A DNA stretch of 64,000 nucleotides, from contig NC_085865.1 of NCBI RefSeq assembly GCF_034702125.1, positions 37,687,460 to 37,751,459 on the forward strand, given 5' to 3'. Position 1 is the stretch's first letter. Each line of letters starts with the position of its first letter. This DNA comes from Engraulis encrasicolus. Its lineage: Eukaryota; Chordata; Actinopteri; Clupeiformes; Engraulidae. The notes beneath the pieces are model-generated. The model saw nothing but the letters and a program-made list of their open reading frames with translations. It had not been told where the DNA came from and searched no databases. Below, in pieces: positions 1 through 10,223 of this stretch. The translations under genes and the position numbers were made by a program.

Positions 1-10
1 CGCCCACTCT

Positions 11-19
11 CTCTCTCTC

Positions 20-71
<52 letters not shown>

Positions 72-178
72 CCTCTCTCTCTCTCTCCCTCTCTCTCTAT
101 CTCCCTCTCTCTCTCTCTCTCCCTCTCTCTCTCTCTCCCTCTCTCTCTATCTCCCTCTCTCTCTCTCCCTCTCTCTCT
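11..178. repeat. (CT)n microsatellite
   Basis: Almost pure CT dinucleotides with periodic CCC interruptions. This is simple sequence at the window edge, probably continuing to the left. Confidence 0.95.
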
Positions 179-1683
179 TTGCGTATGCCTTGGGGTTGCT
201 GTGCCCTTTTGACAGACTGAGTTCAATCATAAAGCCCATAATTACTAAGCGAGCACAGGATTCCGGTTGCCATGGCCTGCGCTGCGTGGCATTCCGAGTT
301 CCGCAGCATGTGGGTTTAGGCCACATTAGTTAGTTACTTAGCCTACTCCTCAGCTCCCACGGTACAGCCACGCTGATGCCCTAATCTAATGCTGTGGCCG
401 GGGGAATAGACCGCTCATTTCATTAGCACAAGATGTTAATACAGTGGGTCAGGGTTGCAGGGAGGGATGGGGGATGGTTAGAGAGATTGAGGAAGAGAGG
501 AGGAGAGAGAGAGAGAAGAAAGAACATTGAGGGGAGAGAAAATCATCAGAGCTGAAACATATAAGGCGAGGCACAATGTCTGAAATCAGGAGCGGGACAG
601 ACACCAGGCTAAATTTAACATTTGCTTTGGAGATGAGTCATAATAACTTTCAAACGTTTGATAATGTGTAAGGCTTATCATTTTTTCAATGCTTTTTCTG
701 CTCTGGATAGTGTGAGCGGATCTCTGCGAGAGTGAGAGAGTCTCTTTGTTAGTCATTGAGGCATTCCTGCACAGTGTCCACAAGCCCGAGTGTGCAGGCC
801 GGGTCGAAAGCTGGAGCAAATGTTGAGAGTGAACAAACAGTGGTCCTCATGACCGAAACAATATTTACCGCCTTCGTGTGCGCACCAAGCAACAGTCCTC
901 CCAACAGTACGCCATCACCTTTTAACGGGCCGGGATTCTCAGGACTGTAAAAACGTCTCTTTGTGCGGCCGGCCGCTTCACATCCAAGTGGCCGGCGGCC
1001 TGATAGAATAGGGCTCGTAAATATGAGGTTGTCTACTCTACGCTGTGCTGTACGACTGTTGAAAAGGGCTGCAAGCAGTGTGTGTGTGTCAGGCTGGTTG
1101 GCCGAGAAAGGTCCGGTATCTGTGGAAACCAAGAAGATGGTCCAAGACCCGAAGCGATTGGCATAGGTCTAGCATGAGCTTAGCGGGAGCTTTCGCCTCA
1201 TTTCTAGAGTTTCTCAAACCCATCTCTCTTGTACAGCCAGCAGAGAAGGATGTCTTTGAAAGTTGGGAAAGTAACATTTATGCCCCATATTTATTCCGGC
1301 TAATTCATTGAGCCAGATGGATCCGTTGATCCATTGAGCCTGTAGAACAGATTCAGCTAATAAGTGAAATCACCTGAAGTCACCAGAAGGAAAAGCCCAC
1401 ATCTACCGGGTGCCCCTGTGTTGGTGTTATTACATGATTATGAGGTGCAGCACAATAAGGACTGTGTTGTTTGAGAACAATGGCTTTATTCTGTAAATTG
1501 GTAATGTAATGTTGTTATAATACCAGGTCTCAGGATAAGGCAGGAAAGCTGCTCTGAGAACATATTGGTCAAAGTGAAAGTAGGAAGTTGGAAGGTGCTG
1601 GTGTAATTTGCCGTTTCGTCTGTTGGAAGAAAGCACATGTGGTTTCTTGGCTGAGCCTTATCAGGCCACTCTGTGTGGGGCTG

Positions 1684-1728
1684 CATGTGTGCGTGCATGT
1701 GCGTGCGTGTGTGTGTGCGCGTGTGTGC

Positions 1729-1784
<56 letters not shown>

Positions 1785-1796
1785 GCGCGTGTGCGT

Positions 1797-1830
<34 letters not shown>
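1684..1830. repeat. GTGC/GT compound microsatellite
   Basis: A run of the tetramer GTGC (roughly 1727-1780) is flanked by GT dinucleotides. The long open frames here on both strands (Cys/Val, Arg/Ala/His) are artefacts of the repeat. Alternating purine-pyrimidine sequence of this kind can adopt Z-DNA. Confidence 0.95.
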
Positions 1831-2524
1831 AACAGGTGGTCATGCATGCTGTTAGGGTTCATTTTAGCCTACACACCTGCTGCCCACTTTCGTTGTGTTT
1901 TTCTCCCTCCTTTCTTTGTACAATTTGCCTCAGGTTAAACTGTGGTACAAATCTAGCCAGACACAATTGGGTCACCACCTGAATACGTAGCGATGAGGAC
2001 ACAGCGATCTGCTTTATGTCACCGTGTCCTGGTTGGAACGTGTAACGTCTTCTGTTGTGGTTTCCAAAGCAAAAGAAGCGCCGCCTCGCATGGCTACTGA
2101 CTTACTGATGTTGAGTTTACTGGAGTTGCTCTGGCGGCAAGAGGCTGTTGAGTCAGATGTGACTGTCTTGGAGGAATCTGTCTGTGTGTGGTGGATGCTG
2201 TTTGCATTCTGTGCTACTGAACTGGGTCATGTGTCCCACAGTGTGTTATCAGGTTATAAGCTTCCAGTAGCTCCTCTGTGTAGTCTCAAACTGGCCTGAA
2301 ATTGCCTTCTTGCGTAGTTAGCCTGGACTGTACACTCAGCTACAACTAGGCCAGTCTTAATGTACACACTCACAACTCTACTGACATTTAGATTAACATT
2401 AATAATGTCAACATTGAATGTACTGTCTTACACATTTTGTTGCCGTTTTGCGTCAGTCAATTGTGCTTTCCTCGAAGTCAAGGCTGTGTGGCGCGTGTAT
2501 CTCACACTATGCAAATCCCACAAT

Positions 2525-2911
2525 TAGGGCTGCACAATTAATCGAAAATAATCGAAAATCGTGATAAAATCGTGAAATCAAAGTCGTGATTTCAATCGTG
2601 ATTTAATCGTGGCAATAGTGACCTACCTTTGAGAGCGTCCTTGAAGCCAGAACATTTTGATAGGCTGGTGTTTCTGGCCAGAAATCTTTCCACCTAAGTT
2701 TCATGCTATTGCCTTTACATATTTATTACAATTCATTTTATTTTGCTCATCCCGTATGTAAACTTAATTCATTCTTGGTCATAGCTTGGTTCTTTGTTAT
2801 AGTTTTTTTTTTTTAATCGGGAAAAAAAACAATTATCGTGATTTAAAATCGTGATTACGATTTGACCAAAATAATCGTGATTATGATTTTTTCCAAAATC
2901 GTGCAGCCCTA
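2525..2911. mobile_element. hAT-type MITE, TAGGGCTGCAC ends
   Basis: The element begins TAGGGCTGCAC and ends with the exact inverse GTGCAGCCCTA. The interior is a series of ATCGTGAT-type words in both orientations. CACAATTA occurs on both sides, but four bases away from the right terminus, so the target duplication is not clean. No transposase coding is present; it is non-autonomous. The terminal sequence is typical of fish hAT MITEs. Confidence 0.8.
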
Positions 2912-3015
2912 GACACAATTACCAGCCACTTTCACTGGAGGGGTTAAGTGCCTTATCTCTGCCCCAGGGGAAAGGGGCACCACTCCCCTCACTCACACTC
3001 CCCACCCCACACCCT

Positions 3016-3262
3016 GTGTGTGCGTGCTTGTGCTTGTGAGTCTGTGTGCTCGTGCACACGTGTGTGTGTCTGTGTGTCTGTGTGTCTCTGTGTGCGTGTG
3101 TCTCTGTGTGCGTGTCTCTGTGTGCGTGTCTCTGTGTGCGTGTCTCTGTGTGCGTGTGTCTCTGTGTGCGTGTGTCTCTGTGTGCGTGTGTCTCTGTGTG
3201 TGCGTGTGTCTCTGTGTGTGCGTGTGTCTCTGTGTGTGCGTGTGTCTGTGTGTGTCTGCGTG
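3016..3262. repeat. TG/TC minisatellite-like repeat
   Basis: Repeats of about 14-18 bp built from TGTGTGCGTGTCTC with small variations. It ends about 67 bp before the acceptor of the first dnajb6 exon in the window. Confidence 0.9.
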
Positions 3263-3329
3263 GCCTCCTGATGCTTCTTAAAGGCCACTTGCCTGACGGC
3301 AGCATATGCTCTTTGTTTTTTCCCACCAG

Positions 3330-3395
3330 AGAACAAGAGGAACCAGTACGATAGGTTTGGCAAGGAAGGCCTCAGTCGAGGAGGTGGTGACAGAG
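3330..3395 (+). CDS. dnajb6: DNAJB6 exon: end of J domain, start of G/F region
   Basis: Internal exon of 66 nt with a pyrimidine-rich acceptor ending CCACCAG and donor GTAAGT. It starts in phase 1: one base from the previous exon plus AG makes the first codon. It ends in phase 1. The reading NKRNQYDRFGKEGL followed by SRGGGDR matches the end of helix IV of a class B J domain (human KKRDIYDKYGKEGL) and the start of the glycine-rich linker. The product is an Hsp70 co-chaperone that suppresses aggregation of polyglutamine and amyloid proteins. The J domain recruits Hsp70 through an HPD motif that is not in this window. The family assignment depends on this exon joining in phase to the next four. 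Confidence 0.95.
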
Positions 3396-3451
3396 GTAAG
3401 TCTTATTTAAGTGCTGTTGAACTCACAGAAAACATGCACATCCATCTAAAT

Positions 3452-3614
3452 CAATGTTTTTCAACGGGGGCTGTACAGCACTAGAGAGTCTCGGGTGGGG
3501 GGGGCGTGGTGCTCATGCCATTGGGGTATTTTATTTGTTAATCCTAAGGGGTGTGTTTTCAGACTTATGATAAGGTCAAGGGGGCGTTTGTTCAAAGAAG
3601 GTTGAGAACCACTG
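3452..3614. mobile_element. Small hAT-type MITE
   Basis: Begins CAATGTTTTTCAAC and ends GTTGAGAACCACTG, imperfect inverted termini. It is flanked by ATCTAAAT on the left and CTCTAAAT on the right, a 7/8 match for an 8-bp target duplication. It lies 56 bp downstream of the exon donor at 3396. Confidence 0.75.
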
Positions 3615-4214
3615 CTCTAAATGCTACTGGGTGCTGGACCAAGTAAACTAAAAGATGCCTAAACTAAAAAGTCTGCCTCACCAAGCATCCTCTTACTATT
3701 TTTATAGTAGTCAGTGTCACGAAGTGTCATGACCTATGCACGTTTTGGGCAAGTTCGAAATCCTGTTGCTTGGGAAGTGGTTTCAACCATTGTGTTCTGG
3801 ACATGACAAAATGACAGTATGTCATTACAGTATGTTTGGGCAGAATATCACTTCTGTGTCTTCCCATCCTTGTGGTATGGTGATATTCAGACAACATTAA
3901 TGTTCAGAGAGCATTGCCCCTAGGATACATTTTGAGAGCAAAACGCATTCCTTTTCATTTAGCCAGTTACGGTCCAGCCATTCAAATGATTTGCAACCAG
4001 CCCGTTTTTCTTGTACTCAGCATGACTCTTAACAGGAAGTGACTAAGATGTTCTTAAGTAAGTACAGTTCCACAGGAAATGGGCACACAATGTCAGGCCC
4101 TCTGGCTATCTTTTGATTGGGAAAGTGCCGTAACCAACTGCTTGACACATTAGTACCATTATCTTTGTCATGTGACAGTATGGAAGCGTTACTGTACACT
4201 GGTACTGAAAGTGA

Positions 4215-4310
4215 GTAGTTTTACACCAATACAATTGTAGTAAAGTCAAGTCAAGTCAGCTTGACGTGACTTGACATAGCTATACTACAATTGTATTGTT
4301 GTAAAACTAC
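4215..4310. repeat. Near-perfect foldback (about 96 bp)
   Basis: Starts GTAGTTTTACACC and ends with the inverse GTTGTAAAACTAC. The outer arms of about 27 bp differ at one base. The centre carries GTCAAGTCAAG and its inverse TTGACGTGACTTGAC. It is followed by an AT-rich tract of TATA words to about 4440. It is a possible cruciform or an old foldback element. Confidence 0.8.
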
Positions 4311-4589
4311 TATAGTATACTGTGTATATATGTAGTGTAAAACTACTCTAGTATATAACACATATATACTATAGTATATAATATTTAACATATAACATAA
4401 TGTACAGTATATATCATTGTGTAACATAATGAAAATACAGCATATTTCTAACTGGTATTGTTTAATTGTATAATAGTAGAACAGTAGGTGCAAAGGTTGA
4501 GCTGAAGGAGCAGGTGTTCTGTGTTTAATGTCTTCCACAGGATGTTTATACTATTGCGTCATGGAAGGCCCACAGTTTAAGGCTAACTT

Positions 4590-5116
4590 GTCTCTCTCCT
4601 CTCCTCTCCTCTCCTCTCCTCTCCTCTCCTCTCCTCTCCTCTCCTCTCCTCTCCCCTCACCTCCCCTCCCCTCCCCTCCTCTCCTCTCCTCTCCTACCTT
4701 CCCTTCTTCTCCTCCCCTCTCCTTTCCTCCCCCATCTTCCCTTCTTCTCCTGCCCTCTCCTCTCCTCCCCCATCTTCCCTTCTTCTCCTCTCCTCTCCTC
4801 TCCCCTCTCCTCTCCTCTCCTCCCCCATCTTCCTCTCCTCTCACCTCCTCTCCTCTCCTCTCCTCTCCTCCCCCATCCCCCATCTTCCTCTCCTCTCCCA
4901 TCCCCCATCTTCCTCTCCTCTCACCTGCTCTCCTCTCCTCTCCTCTCCTCTCCTCTCCTCTTCTCTCTTCTCCTCTCCCCCCTCCCCCATCTTCCTCTCC
5001 TCTCCTCTCCTCTCCTCTCCCATCCCCCATCTTCCTCTCCTCTCCTCTCCTCTCCTCCCCCATCTTCCCTTCTTCTCCTCTCCTCTCTTCTCCTCTCCTC
5101 TCCTCCCCCGTTTCTC
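4590..5116. repeat. (TCCTC)n polypyrimidine tract
   Basis: About 525 bp of nearly pure C/T on the + strand, mostly TCTCC and TCCTC pentamers with CCCCCATCTTCC interruptions. It ends about 11 bp before the acceptor at 5128, so it merges with that exon's polypyrimidine tract. Long homopurine-homopyrimidine mirror tracts can form triplex H-DNA. Confidence 0.95.
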
Positions 5117-5127
5117 CTTTTTCTCAG

Positions 5128-5232
5128 GAGGACACTATGATAACCACTTTGGTGGTGGCTTCACATTCCGGAACCCAGAGGACGTCTTCAGGGAATTCTT
5201 CGGCGGCCGAGATCCGTTTGCAGACTTTTTCG
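5128..5232 (+). CDS. dnajb6: DNAJB6 exon: G/F-rich domain
   Basis: Internal exon of 105 nt, phase 1 to phase 1, with acceptor TTTTTCTCAG and donor GTAAAC. It encodes [20 protein letters not shown] followed by [15 protein letters not shown], the G/F region of class B DNAJ proteins. In the human protein this region regulates the J domain and carries dominant limb-girdle muscular dystrophy substitutions around F89, F93 and P96. An ungapped alignment with the human protein keeps F91, F93, N95 and P96. The position of F89 is a glycine here. The overlapping open frame of Ser/Pro/Leu repeats (4528-5289) is in another frame and is not real. Confidence 0.96.
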
Positions 5233-6035
5233 GTAAACACAGTTATGCGATCTTGTAACTTTCGCGTCTTTGAGGCGAGCCAGCAGTGAACTTGGACAGG
5301 GTGATGGGTGATCAGATCCAGGAAGGGAAACTCTGTGAACTCAGTCTGGTTTGTAATATTTCCAATGAAACGGATTTCCATCTTTTTGATAGTGCATACA
5401 GCAAATGGAATGTTTATATCCGTGACGCCACCATTTACAAATGCAATTTGATTTGGCCAAGGGTGACAAAAAGACCCATTGGTGACGTGGTCACATGCGG
5501 TTAATCACCTGAGCAGATAGCCACAGATTCTTTTTAATAGATCCGGACCGCTGTCGTAAAGCACAAGTCGGAGTGAGGCATAGCGTCATGATTGGGAAGC
5601 CTTTTTTAATACCCCTCAGTAAAACGGTCTGAGATCACTGCATTAAATAAGTGCGTAAAAAGGGGGGGAAAGAGTGAGCCACACGTTATTCTTTTACTGT
5701 GTGTTAAGCCTCAAGTCTGGCCATCTCTTTTGTCATCATTTGAAGCGAAGCCTGCTGTTGGAAGTGTCTCCTACTGAGGCTTGGTGTCTCTAATCGCTTA
5801 GAGCTTAGCCAGTCAGCAAGCAGAGCCCAGAAGAGATCAACAGAAACCAGAAGGCAAAGAAAAAAACAAACAAACCCAAACGATAAATAACAACAACAAC
5901 AATGGCTGCTGTTTATCCCCTGGCTGCTCCAGAGCAGGAACCCTTATTATGTGTCCATGGGGGGAGGGGTTTTATCCAGCTGTGAGACTTGGTTGGTGTC
6001 CACAGCCTGGGTGTCCAGAACCTCTTAGTACAGCA

Positions 6036-6170
<135 letters not shown>

Positions 6171-6629
6171 CAAACACTCTCTCTGCTGCTGCCTAATCCT
6201 GCTTAATTACGAGGAGCATCCATCATCCAAGTGTGTCTGTGTGTGTGTCTGTGTGTGTGTCTGTGTGTCTGTCTGTGTGCGCACACGCTCACATACACAT
6301 TCTTGTGTGTGCACTGCTCATAAACATAGACAAATCTGCTGATGGCCATTCTTCTCTGTTTTTTTGTTGTCAGGATACTCCCTCAGGCTCAGTAAATTAC
6401 AGTGTCAAGAGTGCTGTTTGTTTGAGGTTAGCCTTTGACTCCTGAGGTTTGGAGCGTAAAGTAGACCAGCACTTTCTCACCATTAGAAGTGAACGGACGT
6501 TGGGAATGTGTCTTGGGTGTTGTTAGTATTAAACAGATTGAGTTTGAAATTAGATGCGTGTTTACAGAAGGAGAGAAAAACATCTTCCCGACAGAAAGCA
6601 GAGCAGGACTAACGGCAGGCAGTGTCCGT

Positions 6630-7237
6630 ATGTGAGGGAGCAAGAGAAATGGAGGTGGAGAAGGAGATAGGGAACTTGTTTAAAAAAAAGAGTGGAAGAG
6701 AGAGAATGGGTAAAGAAAAGAAAGTGGTGGCAGGGAGAGTGTGTGTCAGTATGTGAGGTAGGGCTGGGCTGGGGAAAAAAATATATCACGAAATGGATTA
6801 CTTTATATCACGATAACGATATACATCACGATATAGCACAATTACATACGTTTTCCGTTATTCTCTTTATTTGCTCTTTATTTTTTCATGTCGCAAAACA
6901 ACCTTTCTTTAAAATGGATCTTTTTATTGTTATTTTTACAGTTACATGAACTTATAGTGTGTAATGTGACAACATGAAATGTAATTAAATGATAGTAATT
7001 TTATCAGTTGTATACAATTGAATATCACGATATAAACGATATAGGAGAAAGGTCACGATATACACTTTTATATCACGATAACGATATATATCGTCATATT
7101 GCCCAGCCCTAATGTGAGGGAGAAAAGGAGGTGGAGAAGGAGAGAGGGGGAGCATGTTTTTAAAAAAAAGTGGGAGAGAGAGAGAGAGAGGGTGAGTAAA
7201 GAAAAGAAAGTGGAGACAGGGGAGAGTGTGTGACAGC
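6630..7237. repeat. Tandem duplication of about 120 bp split by a hAT element
   Basis: A purine-rich unit starting ATGTGAGGGAG and ending GAGAGTGTGTGTCAG occurs at 6630-6750. It occurs again at 6751-6758 plus 7120-7237, with shared words GGAGGTGGAGAAGGAGA and GTAAAGAAAAGAAAGTGG. The second copy is interrupted near its left edge by the hAT element at 6759-7111. The duplication therefore predates the insertion. Confidence 0.85.
6759..7111. mobile_element. hAT-type MITE with perfect 8-bp target duplication
   Basis: Ends TAGGGCTGGGC and GCCCAGCCCTA are exact inverses. ATGTGAGG lies directly on both sides (6751-6758 and 7112-7119). The interior consists of ATATCACGATA words in both orientations. 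It has no coding capacity. Confidence 0.92.
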
Positions 7238-7613
7238 ACTGTCTGTCTGGAGTGCTGGTCCGCAGCGGTGCGGTTAAGTCTGAGAGCAGAGTGGTTTGCG
7301 GAGTACCGTATGAAGTGTGTCTCTGTACCTGTGAGAGAGGGAGAGTGGCTATTTGTGTGTATAGGAGAGTGGAGAGAACAGACAGGTTTTCCTGGAGTGC
7401 TTTTGGAGAGTGTATTGTCTGCGTGCGAGCGCGCGTGTATGTGTGCCTGTACCTGTGTGAGTATGCGTGTGTCTGTCTGTGAAGGAGTGTGTGTGTGCGT
7501 GGGAGAGCAGGGGGTGGGTTTTGCAGTCTACACATGAGGGGTACAGCGCATAGGAATGGAAGCTAGATAGTCAGCATGTTTACGTGAGTTTATATATGGC
7601 TGGCTGCTAGTAG

Positions 7614-7806
<193 letters not shown>

Positions 7807-7929
7807 AGACCATCTGTATACGGTATGTGGTACGTATATTTGTGTGTGTATGCGCACGTGTGTCTCTCTGTGTACATGAATGTAATGGATGAGACTTGAG
7901 AGCGTATTAGGATGAGACTGATGGGCTTG

Positions 7930-9260
7930 AGTACCCCTGTAGTACACATCCATGATCCATGCCTGCATTGCGCTTGCCCACCCATATATGCGTCAAGCTA
8001 ATACATGTTTTTACGCCGAAAGCTTTTTGGGGCTGGGTTGGAGGGGGCATCAGATTGACACCTAGGCAAGGCAAGTTTATTTGCACACAGGTGCAATTCA
8101 ATGCGCTTCGTATATATATAAAAAAGACTAACAAAGGGTGTCTATGGGTTTTTAAAAAGTATTAAAAGTTGATAAATTCAAAAGGCAAAATTTAATGGCC
8201 TTAAAAGTTGTACATTTGCTCAAAAGGTTTTTTTTTATTTTTTTTTAAACGAGCTATTATTATTATTATTATTATTATTTTTTTTTTTTAGCATTTTGAT
8301 TCAAAATAAAGTGGTTAGGTTAGACTTTTAGCTCAAAAGTAGTCATTTTGACTCCCAACCCACCTGTTTGGTGGGTGGAGTAATTAACCAGTGCTCTCCC
8401 TCGTTCTCCTCCATAACTGAGGTACCCTGAGCATGGCACTGTCCCCCCGCACTGCTTCCCTTCAGGCATCTTTTTGCAAAAAATGTGTGTTGTTAAGACT
8501 TGCAACGAAGTGCCGTCTACAATCATCTAAAGGTAGTGAAAAAAGGTATTAAATGATAGTCAATTTGAATTCAAGATTGGTGTATATACCCTGTAACAAC
8601 CTAATGTACATGTGTAGTACGCGTTACTATTTTTAAGGATTTTTGGAATGGGATGTGCTGAAAGACAATCTGATCTACAGTATGTCTATAGTATGAGTTT
8701 GTGGAATATGCTGTACTCTATATTCTGTATCCTGGTTGTTTGTATGCTTCTTGAGTTTGTCCTTGGCTTTGGCTTTAGTCCAACATATTGTACATCCAGG
8801 TTCAAAAATAAGAAAACATTCTCTGACTAAGGCACTCCAAATTGAGTTATTAATTTGACAAGTCCTACATGGACATATTAAAAACAATGCCCACGCGTAG
8901 TTCATTTTTGAACCTCTATGTCTATAGTACTCGTACAGTACACGTCCACGTGCTGTGCTCATCCATGTGTCGGCCCATGTGTTAAGGCTTTAGGCATTTT
9001 AGGGTGGGTCGGAATGGGGATCAGATTTATGCCTGCAGTAGTACCTGCATAGTAAACTAAACATCCATGTGTCCCGCCCATCCATGTGTCAGCCCATGTG
9101 TTTACTCTCTGGGCGTGTCAGAAGGGAAGGGGACCACACTGACTCCTATAGTAGTACCGCGCACAGTACACATCCATGTGTTGTCTCGTCTGCCCCCATG
9201 TGTCATCTGTCCCCATGTGTTTATGATATGCGCTAGGCTTTTTGGGGTGGGTCCCCACTC
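7930..9260. repeat. Degenerate minisatellite, period about 115 bp
   Basis: The block AGTACACATCCATGTGT, then CCCATGTGT, a (TTT)GGGGTGGGTC word and a GACTCCTA-like word recurs at about 8930, 9047 and 9159. A diverged unit lies at about 7937-8070. The first unit is separated from the rest by about 0.9 kb of other sequence that includes a LINE-like tail at 8073, as if an insertion split the array. No protein coding is supported. Confidence 0.65.
8073..8113. mobile_element. LINE 3'-tail-like fragment
   Basis: GCAAGGCAAGTTTATTTG followed by GGTGCAATTCAATGCGCTT resembles the common 3' tail seen in fish non-LTR elements. This is a match from memory of such tails; no coding is attached. Confidence 0.4.
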
Positions 9261-9394
9261 GCAGTGTTGTGGTGGTGTTGGGGTCATGGCATGTGTGATA
9301 ATGCACCCACCCTCTCTTTCTCTCTCTCCTTCTCCACACTAAATAAGGCTTGAACCCCTGAGCTGGGGAGTGTGGCGGTGGGGCCAGCCATCCA

Positions 9395-9399
9395 GCCAA

Positions 9400-9431
<32 letters not shown>

Positions 9432-9440
9432 AGCCAGGCA
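9395..9440. repeat. (AGCC)n microsatellite
   Basis: About ten AGCC tetramers with small interruptions. Confidence 0.9.
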
Positions 9441-10074
9441 GCCGATAGTGGACTCTGCATCAGAGGCCTGGAATGCTCTCCGAAATAGCTTCCGTATAAA
9501 ACAAGAGGGCCAGCCAAGCCTGGGGGAGGGGGAGGAGGATGGGGAGGTGGAGGTGGAGGGGTGACGGCGAGGCAGGGCAGGGGCAGAGGAAGGGCAAGGG
9601 GAAGGGGGTTTTACTAACGGCTTTTGTGTGTGTGTGTGTGTGTGTCTGTGTCTGTCTGTGTCTGTCTGTGTGTTTGAGGGAGAGAATGAATTAGACGGAG
9701 GGAGACGGTGTGTGTATGTATGCATGTGTGGGTGGGTAGATGGATGGTCAAATGTGTATGAAAGTATGCGTGTGCTGTGATGTAAGTGTGACTAATCTGA
9801 AATAGATAGAGGGACATATTCAGCCGCCAAGCTTTGAAGGTTATTCCACGGGCTGGAAATACAATCATTTGTGTGAGACGATTCCTTTCCTAATGAGTTG
9901 TCGCCCAACATGACTTAAAGGTTTTAGATTCAAGATTAAGACACAAGACCAAAAATAGTATAAGGCAAAATGTGAAAGAAGTATGAGTGACGCTACTCTG
10001 CCATAAACCATGTGCCATGTCTTTAACTTTTAACACTTTAGTCAACAACCAGTCATTTCTTAATTTTTCTTCAG

Positions 10075-10216
10075 TCCCTGGAGCAGTGTGGGGTTAGGTG
10101 CCTTGCTTCAAGGGCACCTCAGCCATGGAGTGCAGTAGGGAGTGGAAGGGTGGGATTCAAACCTGCAACCCTCTGATTTAAAGTCCATCTTCCTAACCAC
10201 TTGGCTGCCCCATACT
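10075..10216 (-). mobile_element. tRNA-derived SINE (- strand)
   Basis: Read on the - strand, it starts with a polymerase III A-box-like segment (GGCAGCCAAGTGGTTAGG), then a B box (GGTTTGAATCC). A body follows that contains GAGGTGCCCTTGAAGC and AAGGCACCTAACCCC. That body is a widely conserved vertebrate SINE core, perhaps the V-SINE type. It abuts the foldback element beginning at 10224. Confidence 0.75.
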
Positions 10217-10223
10217 TCATACT

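Larger units (their letters stand above)
1..3329 (+). other. dnajb6: dnajb6 intron (partial)
   Basis: This stretch lies upstream of the first recognisable exon and is read as dnajb6 intron. It contains a (CT)n block at the left edge, a GTGC/GT microsatellite, one hAT-type MITE and a TG/TC-rich repeat. No J-domain coding (HPD motif region) was found in any frame, so those exons must lie to the left of the window. Nothing else is recognised between about 180 and 1680. Confidence 0.7.

Noticed and set aside
1..3329. Missing J-domain exons of dnajb6
   Set aside because: Both strands were read for the HPD region and neighbouring helices; nothing was found, so they lie outside the window.
4528..5289. 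253-codon frame rich in Ser/Pro/Leu
   Set aside because: It is created by the TCCTC tract and runs through the dnajb6 exon in the wrong frame.
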